64,000 nucleotides of DNA, from assembly GCA_032718475.1 (NCBI GenBank), contig JAUCBJ010005332.1, positions 1-64,000 of the forward strand. The letters are read 5' to 3'. The stretch comes from Nemertoderma westbladi (taxonomy: Eukaryota > Xenacoelomorpha > Nemertodermatida > Nemertodermatidae). The translations under genes were made by a program, and so were the position numbers. Shown here piece by piece: positions 55,601-64,000 of the stretch; the stretch's first letter is position 1; every line of letters begins with the position of its first letter. The notes under the pieces are model-generated. The model did no database searches. It was not told the DNA's origin and saw only the letters and a program-made list of their open reading frames with translations.

Positions 55601-58600
55601 TCAGTTAGGAGAGACGGTTCGGGTGTTAGCAATCAGTTAGGTGAGATGGTTCGGGTGTTAGCAATCAGTTAGGAGAGATGGTTCGGGTGTTAGCAATCAG
55701 TTAGGTGAGATGGTTCGGGTGTTAGCAATCAGTTAGGTGAGACGGTTCGGGTGTTAGCAATCAGTTAGGTGAGATGGTTCGGGTGTTAGCAATCAGTTAG
55801 GAGAGACGGTTCGGGTGTTAGCAATCAGTTAGGTGAGACGGTTCGGGTGTTAGAAATCAGTTAGGATAGACGGTTCGGGTGTTAGCAATCAGTTAGGTGA
55901 GATGGTTCGGGTGTTAGCAATCAGTTAGGTGAGATGGTTCGGGTGTTAGCAATCAGTTAGGAGAGACGGTTCGGGTGTTAGCAATCAGTTAGGATAGACG
56001 GTTCGGGTGTTAGCAATCAGTTAGGTGAGACGGTTCGGGTGTTAGCAATCAGTTAGGTGAGATGGTTCGGGTGTTAGCAATCAGTTAGGTGAGATGGTTC
56101 GGGTGTTAGCAATCAGTTAGGTGAGATGGTTCGGGTGTTAGCAATCAGTTAGGTGAGATGGTTCGGGTGTTAGCAATCAGTTAGGTGAGATGGTTCGGGT
56201 GTTAGCAATCAGTTAGGTGAGATGGTTCGGGTGTTAGCAATCAGTTAGGTGAGATGGTTCGGGTGTTAGCAATCAGTTAGGTGAGATGGTTCGGGTGTTA
56301 GCAATCAGTTAGGTGAGATGGTTCGGGTGTTAGCAATCAGTTAGGAGAGACGGTTCGGGTGTTAGCAATCAGTTAGGTGAGATGGTTCGGGTGTTAGCAA
56401 TCAGTTAGGTGAGATGGTTCGGGTGTTAGCAATCAGTTAGGTGAGATGGTTCGGGTGTTAGCAATCAGTTAGGTGAGATGGTTCGGGTGTTAGCAATCAG
56501 TTAGGAGAGACGGTTCGGGTGTTAGCAATCAGTTAGGTGAGATGGTTCGGGTGTTAGCAATCAGTTAGGTGAGATGGTTCGGGTGTTAGCAATCAGTTAG
56601 GTGAGATGGTTCGGGTGTTAGCAATCAGTTAGGTGAGATGGTTCGGGTGTTAGCAATCAGTTAGGAGAGACGGTTCGGGTGTTATCAATCAGTTAGGTGA
56701 GACGGTTCGGGTGTTAGCAATCAGTTAGGAGAGACGGTTCGGGTGTTATCAATCAGTTAGGTGAGACGGTTCGGGTGTTAGCAATCAGTTAGGTGAGATG
56801 GTTCGGGTGTTAGCAATCAGTTAGGAGAGACGGTTCGGGTGTTAGCAATCAGTTAGGTGAGACGGTTCGGGTGTTAGCAATCAGTTAGGAGAGACGGTTC
56901 GGGTGTTAGCAATCAGTTAGGAGAGACGGTTCGGGTGTTATCAATCAGTTAGGTGAGACGGTTCGGGTGTTAGCAATCAGTTAGGTGAGATGGGTGAGAT
57001 GGTTCGGGTATTAGCAATCAGTTAGGAGAGACGGTTCGGGTGTTAGCAATCAGTTAGGAGAGACGGTTCGGGTGTTATCAATCAGTTAGGTGAGACGGTT
57101 CGGGTGTTAGCAATCAGTTAGGTGAGATGGTTCGGGTGTTAGCAATCAGTTAGGAGAGACGGTTCGGGTGTTAGCAATCAGTTAGGTGAGACGGTTCGGG
57201 TATTAGCAATCAGTTAGGAGAGACGGTTCGGGTGTTATCAATCAGTTAGGAGAGACGGTTCGGGTGTTACCAATCAGTTAGGTTAGACGGTTCGGGTGTT
57301 AGCAATCAGTTAGGAGAGACGGTTCGGGTGTTAGCAATCAGTTAGGAGAGACGGTTCGGGTGTTATCAATCAGTTAGGTGAGACGGTTCGGGTGTTAGCA
57401 ATCAGTTAGGTGAGATGGTTCGGGTGTTAGCAATCAGTTAGGAGAGACGGTTCGGGTGTTAGCAATCAGTTAGGTGAGACGGTTCGGGTATTAGCAATCA
57501 GTTAGGAGAGACGGTTCGGGTGTTAGCAATCAGTTAGGAGAGACGGTTCGGGTGTTAGCAATCAGTTAGGTGAGACGGTTCGGGTATTAGCAATCAGTTA
57601 GGTGAGACGGTTCGGGTGTTAGCAATCAGTTAGGTGAGATGGTTCGGGTGTTAGCAATCAGTTAGGAGAGATGGTTCGGGTGTTAGCAATCAGTTAGGTG
57701 AGACGGTTCGGGTGTTAGCAATCAGTTAGGTGAGATGGTTCGGGTGTTAGCAATCAGTTAGGAGAGATGGTTCTGGTGTTAGCAATCAGTTAGGAGAGAT
57801 GGTTCGGGTGTTAGCAATCAGTTAAGGGAGACGGTTCGGGTGTTAGCAATCAGTTAGGTGAGATGGTTCGGGTGTTAGCAATCTGTTAGGTGAGATGGTT
57901 CGGGTGTTAGCAATCAGTTAGGAGAGACGGTTCGGGTGTTATCAATCAGTTAGGTGAGACGGTTCGGGTGTTAGCAATCAGTTAGGTGAGATGGTTCGGG
58001 TGTTAGCAATCAGTTAGGTGAGATGGTTCGGGTGTTAGCAATCAGTTAGGTGAGATGGTTCGGGTGTTAGCAATCAGTTAGGTGAGACGGTTCGGGTGTT
58101 AGCAATCAGTTAGGAGAGACGGTTCGGGTGTTAGCAATCAGTTAGGTGAGATGGTTCGGGTGTTAGCAATCAGTTAGGTGAGATGGTTCGGGTGTTAGCA
58201 ATTAGTTAGGTGAGATGGTTCGGGTGTTAGCAATCAGTTAGGAGAGATGGTTCGGGTGTTAGCAATCAGTTAGGTGAGATGGTTCGGGTGTTAGCAATCA
58301 GTTAGGTGAGATGGTTCGGGTGTTAGCAATCAGTTAGGAGAGACGGTTCGGGTGTTAGCAATCAGTTAGGTGAGATGGTTCGGGTGTTAGCAATCAGTTA
58401 GGAGAGACGGTTCGGGTGTTAGCAATCAGTTAGGATAGACGGTTCGGGTGTTAGCAATCAGTTAGGTGAGATGGTTCGGGTGTTAGCAATCAGTTAGGTG
58501 AGATGGTTCGGGTGTTAGCAATCAGTTAGGAGAGACGGTTCGGGTGTTAGCAATCAGTTAGGATAGACGGTTCGGGTGTTAGCAATCAGTTAGGTGAGAT

Positions 58601-61600
58601 GGTTCGGGTGTTAGCAATCAGTTAGGTGAGATGGTTCGGGTGTTAGCAATCAGTTAGGTGAGATGGTTCGGGTGTTAGCAATCAGTTAGGTGAGACGGTT
58701 CGGGTGTTAGCAATCAGTTAGGTGAGATGGTTCGGGTGTTAGCAATCAGTTAGGTGAGATGGTTCGGGTGTTAGCAATCAGTTAGGTGAGATGGTTCGGG
58801 TGTTAGCAATCAGTTAGGTGAGATGGTTCGGGTGTTAGCAATCAGTTAGGAGAGACGGTTCGGGTGTTAGCAATCAGTTAGGTGAGATGGTTCGGGTGTT
58901 AGCAATCAGTTAGGTGAGATGGTTCGGGTGTTAGCAATCAGTTAGGTGAGATGGTTCGGGTGTTAGCAATCAGTTAGGTGAGATGGTTCGGGTGTTAGCA
59001 ATCAGTTAGGAGAGACGGTTCGGGTGTTAGCAATCAGTTAGGTGAGACGGTTCGGGTGTTAGCAATCAGTTAGGAGAGACGGTTCGGGTGTTATCAATCA
59101 GTTAGGTGAGACGGTTCGGGTGTTAGCAATCAGTTAGGTGAGATGGTTCGGGTGTTAGCAATCAGTTAGGAGAGACGGTTCGGGTGTTAGCAATCAGTTA
59201 GGTGAGACGGTTCGGGTGTTAGCAATCAGTTAGGAGAGACGGTTCGGGTGTTAGCAATCAGTTAGGAGAGACGGTTCGGGTGTTATCAATCAGTTAGGTG
59301 AGACGGTTCGGGTGTTAGCAATCAGTTAGGTGAGATGGGTGAGATGGTTCGGGTATTAGCAATCAGTTAGGAGAGACGGTTCGGGTGTTAGCAATCAGTT
59401 AGGAGAGACGGTTCGGGTGTTATCAATCAGTTAGGTGAGACGGTTCGGGTGTTAGCAATCAGTTAGGTGAGATGGTTCGGGTGTTAGCAATCAGTTAGGA
59501 GAGACGGTTCGGGTGTTAGCAATCAGTTAGGTGAGACGGTTCGGGTATTAGCAATCAGTTAGGAGAGACGGTTCGGGTGTTATCAATCAGTTAGGAGAGA
59601 CGGTTCGGGTGTTACCAATCAGTTAGGTTAGACGGTTCGGGTGTTAGCAATCAGTTAGGAGAGACGGTTCGGGTGTTAGCAATCAGTTAGGAGAGACGGT
59701 TCGGGTGTTATCAATCAGTTAGGTGAGACGGTTCGGGTGTTAGCAATCAGTTAGGTGAGATGGTTCGGGTGTTAGCAATCAGTTAGGAGAGACGGTTCGG
59801 GTGTTAGCAATCAGTTAGGTGAGACGGTTCGGGTATTAGCAATCAGTTAGGAGAGACGGTTCGGGTGTTAGCAATCAGTTAGGAGAGACGGTTCGGGTGT
59901 TAGCAATCAGTTAGGTGAGACGGTTCGGGTATTAGCAATCAGTTAGGTGAGACGGTTCGGGTGTTAGCAATCAGTTAGGTGAGATGGTTCGGGTGTTAGC
60001 AATCAGTTAGGAGAGATGGTTCGGGTGTTAGCAATCAGTTAGGTGAGACGGTTCGGGTGTTAGCAATCAGTTAGGTGAGATGGTTCGGGTGTTAGCAATC
60101 AGTTAGGAGAGATGGTTCTGGTGTTAGCAATCAGTTAGGAGAGATGGTTCGGGTGTTAGCAATCAGTTAAGGGAGACGGTTCGGGTGTTAGCAATCAGTT
60201 AGGTGAGATGGTTCGGGTGTTAGCAATCTGTTAGGTGAGATGGTTCGGGTGTTAGCAATCAGTTAGGAGAGACGGTTCGGGTGTTATCAATCAGTTAGGT
60301 GAGACGGTTCGGGTGTTAGCAATCAGTTAGGTGAGATGGTTCGGGTGTTAGCAATCAGTTAGGTGAGATGGTTCGGGTGTTAGCAATCAGTTAGGTGAGA
60401 TGGTTCGGGTGTTAGCAATCAGTTAGGTGAGACGGTTCGGGTGTTAGCAATCAGTTAGGAGAGACGGTTCGGGTGTTAGCAATCAGTTAGGTGAGATGGT
60501 TCGGGTGTTAGCAATCAGTTAGGTGAGATGGTTCGGGTGTTAGCAATCAGTTAGGTGAGATGGTTCGGGTGTTAGCAATCAGTTAGGAGAGATGGTTCGG
60601 GTGTTAGCAATCAGTTAGGTGAGATGGTTCGGGTGTTAGCAATCAGTTAGGTGAGATGGTTCGGGTGTTAGCAATCAGTTAGGAGAGACGGTTCGGGTGT
60701 TAGCAATCAGTTAGGTGAGATGGTTCGGGTGTTAGCAATCAGTTAGGTGAGATGGTTCGGGTGTTAGCAATCAGTTAGGTGAGATGGTTCGGGTGTTAGC
60801 AATCAGTTAGGTGAGATGGTTCGGGTGTTAGCAATCAGTTAGGTGAGATGGTTCGGGTGTTAGCAATCAGTTAGGGAGACGGTTCGGGTGTTAGCAATCA
60901 GTTAGGTGAGATGGTTCGGGTGTTAGCAATCAGTTAGGTGAGATGGTTCGGGTGTTAGCAATCAGTTAGGTGAGATGGTTCGGGTGTTAGCAATCAGTTA
61001 GGTGAGATGGTTCGGGTGTTAGCAATCAGTTAGGTGAGACGGTTCGGGTGTTAGCAATCAGTTAGGTGAGATGGTTCGGGTGTTAGCAATCAGTTAGGTG
61101 AGATGGTTCGGGTGTTAGCAATCAGTTAGGTGAGATGGTTCGGGTGTTAGCAATCAGTTAGGTGAGATGGTTCGGGTGTTAGCAATCAGTTAGGTGAGAC
61201 GGTTCGGGTGTTAGCAATCAGTTAGGTGAGATGGTTCGGGTGTTAGCAATCAGTTAGGTGAGATGGTTCGGGTGTTAGCAATCAGTTAGGTGAGATGGTT
61301 CGGGTGTTAGCAATCAGTTAGGTGAGATGGTTCGGGTGTTAGCAATCAGTTAGGTGAGATGGTTCGGGTGTTAGCAATCAGTTAGGTGAGATGGTTCGGG
61401 TGTTAGCAATCAGTTAGGTGAGATGGTTCGGGTGTTAGCAATCAGTTAGGTGAGATGGTTCGGGTGTTAGCAATCAGTTAGGTGAGATGGTTCGGGTGTT
61501 AGCAATCAGTTAGGTGAGATGGTTCGGGTGTTAGCAATCAGTTAGGTGAGATGGTTCGGGTGTTAGCAATCAGTTAGGTGAGATGGTTCGGGTGTTAGCA

Positions 61601-64000
61601 ATCAGTTAGGTGAGATGGTTCGGGTGTTAGCAATCAGTTAGGTGAGATGGTTCGGGTGTTAGCAATCAGTTAGGTGAGATGGTTCGGGTGTTAGCAATCA
61701 GTTAGGTGAGATGGTTCGGGTGTTAGCAATCAGTTAGGTGAGATGGTTCGGGTGTTAGCAATCAGTTAGGTGAGATGGTTCGGGTGTTAGCAATCAGTTA
61801 GGTGAGACGGTTCGGGTGTTAGCAATCAGTTAGGTGAGATGGTTCGGGTGTTAGCAATCAGTTAGGTGAGATGGTTCGGGTGTTAGCAATCAGTTAGGTG
61901 AGATGGTTCGGGTGTTAGCAATCAGTTAGGTGAGATGGTTCGGGTGTTAGCAATCAGTTAGGTGAGACGGTTCGGGTGTTAGCAATCAGTTAGGTGAGAC
62001 GGTTCGGGTGTTAGCAATCAGTTAGGTGAGACGGTTCGGGTGTTAGCAATCAGTTAGGTGAGACGGTTCGGGTGTTAGCAATCAGTTAGGTGAGACGGTT
62101 CGGGTGTTAGCAATCAGTTAGGTGAGACGGTTCGGGTGTTAGCAATCAGTTAGGTGAGACGGTTCGGGTGTTAGCAATCAGTTAGGTGAGATGGTTCGGG
62201 TGTTAGCAATCAGTTAGGTGAGATGGTTCGGGTGTTAGCAATCAGTTAGGTGAGATGGTTCGGGTGTTAGCAATCAGTTAGGTGAGATGGTTCGGGTGTT
62301 AGCAATCAGTTAGGTGAGATGGTTCGGGTGTTAGCAATCAGTTAGGTGAGACGGTTCGGGTGTTAGCAATCAGTTAGGTGAGACGGTTCGGGTGTTAGCA
62401 ATCAGTTAGGTGAGATGGTTCGGGTGTTAGCAATCAGTTAGGTGAGATGGTTCGGGTGTTAGCAATCAGTTAGGTGAGATGGTTCGGGTGTTAGCAATCA
62501 GTTAGGTGAGATGGTTCGGGTGTTAGCAATCAGTTAGGTGAGATGGTTCGGGTGTTAGCAATCAGTTAGGTGAGATGGTTCGGGTGTTAGCAATCAGTTA
62601 GGTGAGATGGTTCGGGTGTTAGCAATCAGTTAGGTGAGATGGTTCGGGTGTTAGCAATCAGTTAGGTGAGATGGTTCGGGTGTTAGCAATCAGTTAGGTG
62701 AGATGGTTCGGGTGTTAGCAATCAGTTAGGTGAGACGGTTCGGGTGTTAGCAATCAGTTAGGTGAGACGGTTCGGGTGTTAGCAATCAGTTAGGTGAGAC
62801 GGTTCGGGTGTTAGCAATCAGTTAGGTGAGATGGTTCGGGTGTTAGCAATCAGTTAGGTGAGACGGTTCGGGTGTTAGCAATCAGTTAGGTGAGATGGTT
62901 CGGGTGTTAGCAATCAGTTAGGTGAGATGGTTCGGGTGTTAGCAATCAGTTAGGTGAGATGGTTCGGGTGTTAGCAATCAGTTAGGTGAGATGGTTCGGG
63001 TGTTAGCAATCAGTTAGGTGAGATGGTTCGGGTGTTAGCAATCAGTTAGGTGAGATGGTTCGGGTGTTAGCAATCAGTTAGGTGAGATGGTTCGGGTGTT
63101 AGCAATCAGTTAGGTGAGATGGTTCGGGTGTTAGCAATCAGTTAGGTGAGACGGTTCGGGTGTTAGCAATCAGTTAGGTGAGATGGTTCGGGTGTTAGCA
63201 ATCAGTTAGGTGAGATGGTTCGGGTGTTAGCAATCAGTTAGGTGAGATGGTTCGGGTGTTAGCAATCAGTTAGGTGAGATGGTTCGGGTGTTAGCAATCA
63301 GTTAGGTGAGATGGTTCGGGTGTTAGCAATCAGTTAGGTGAGATGGTTCGGGTGTTAGCAATCAGTTAGGTGAGATGGTTCGGGTGTTAGCAATCAGTTA
63401 GGTGAGATGGTTCGGGTGTTAGCAATCAGTTAGGTGAGATGGTTCGGGTGTTAGCAATCAGTTAGGTGAGATGGTTCGGGTGTTAGCAATCAGTTAGGTG
63501 AGATGGTTCGGGTGTTAGCAATCAGTTAGGTGAGATGGTTCGGGTGTTAGCAATCAGTTAGGTGAGATGGTTCGGGTGTTAGCAATCAGTTAGGTGAGAT
63601 GGTTCGGGTGTTAGCAATCAGTTAGGTGAGATGGTTCGGGTGTTAGCAATCAGTTAGGTGAGATGGTTCGGGTGTTAGCAATCAGTTAGGTGAGATGGTT
63701 CGGGTGTTAGCAATCAGTTAGGTGAGATGGTTCGGGTGTTAGCAATCAGTTAGGTGAGATGGTTCGGGTGTTAGCAATCAGTTAGGTGAGATGGTTCGGG
63801 TGTTAGCAATCAGTTAGGTGAGATGGTTCGGGTGTTAGCAATCAGTTAGGTGAGATGGTTCGGGTGTTAGCAATCAGTTAGGTGAGATGGTTCGGGTGTT
63901 AGCAATCAGTTAGGTGAGATGGTTCGGGTGTTAGCAATCAGTTAGGTGAGATGGTTCGGGTGTTAGCAATCAGTTAGGTGAGATGGTTCGGGTGTTAGCA
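52669..64000 (+). repeat. 32-bp satellite array, ~350 monomers, runs off the window
   Basis: Monomer GTTAGGTGAGATGGTTCGGG plus TGTTAGCAATCA, head to tail from 52669 to the last base. Variants: GACGG for GATGG, GGAGAG, GGATAG or GGTTAG for GGTGAG, and TTATCAA for TTAGCAA. There are rare length changes (a shortened unit at ~54160, an extra GGTGAGAT at 56993 and again at 59338). A block around 56.6-58.3 kb is repeated at exactly +2345 bp. Beyond ~60.9 kb only the T/C variant remains frequent. No stable open frame, since 32 is not a multiple of three. Confidence 0.97.

Noticed and set aside
52669-64000. Telomeric TTAGG repeat
   Set aside because: TTAGG occurs only once per 32-bp monomer as part of GTTAGGTGAG. 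There is no simple TTAGG or TTAGGG tract, so this is a satellite, not a telomere.

Overview
This window is eukaryotic and almost certainly animal repeat-rich DNA, most likely from an invertebrate. It carries BEL/Pao and Mag-like Ty3/Gypsy LTR retrotransposons, an apurinic-endonuclease LINE, a ZMYM1-like hAT DNA transposon, two kilobase-scale satellites and one probable spliced terminal exon. There are no operons or bacterial features. The species cannot be named from sequence alone. Nearly all long reading frames belong to mobile elements, and most are visibly broken.

Layout. 1-15727 (minus) is BEL1, a decayed BEL/Pao element. Its 3' LTR runs off the left edge and carries a 507-bp tandem duplication that includes the polypurine tract. 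An unrecognised broken reading frame (1323-2929) lies between pol and the 3' LTR. Gag-pol has suffered a nonsense change, two frameshifts and two large deletions that removed the reverse transcriptase and the integrase. The 5' LTR is split by a ~2.8-kb insert (12910-15708) built round a ~465-bp GATC-rich tandem repeat. BEL1 sits inside a truncated hAT transposon (15728-17245), whose terminal inverted repeat abuts an ~11.1-kb array of a 62-bp satellite (17246-28342).

28343-48191 (minus) is BEL2, a second copy of the same BEL family, which still has RT, RNase H and integrase. It lost its 3' end at the satellite border and is split by two insertions: a Mag-like Gypsy element (32014-37107, apparently identical 205-bp LTRs, 5-bp target duplication) and a near full-length LINE (37823-41288, 10-bp target duplication, one long uninterrupted ORF). 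Beyond BEL2 lie a protease fragment of a different BEL/Pao family (48192-48972), three and a half more 62-bp satellite units, a CACCAG/GTGTCTG minisatellite, and a chimeric 5'-truncated LINE copy in a 19-bp target duplication (49576-51190).

51645-52350 is a 24-bp minisatellite in which each unit carries an ETS/CRE-like composite word. Next to it are an X-box-like palindrome and a probable minus-strand terminal exon of a host gene (52397-52542). From 52669 to the right edge is a 32-bp satellite (~350 units) with a ~2.3-kb internal duplication and a more uniform distal end.

The insertions give a relative chronology: 62-bp satellite, then hAT, then BEL1, then the insert in its LTR; and separately BEL2, then the Gypsy and LINE copies. 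I found no convincing new cellular system. The best leads are the extra ORF region of BEL1, the in-frame deletion derivative, the chimeric LINE, the ETS/CRE array and the structure of the two satellites.
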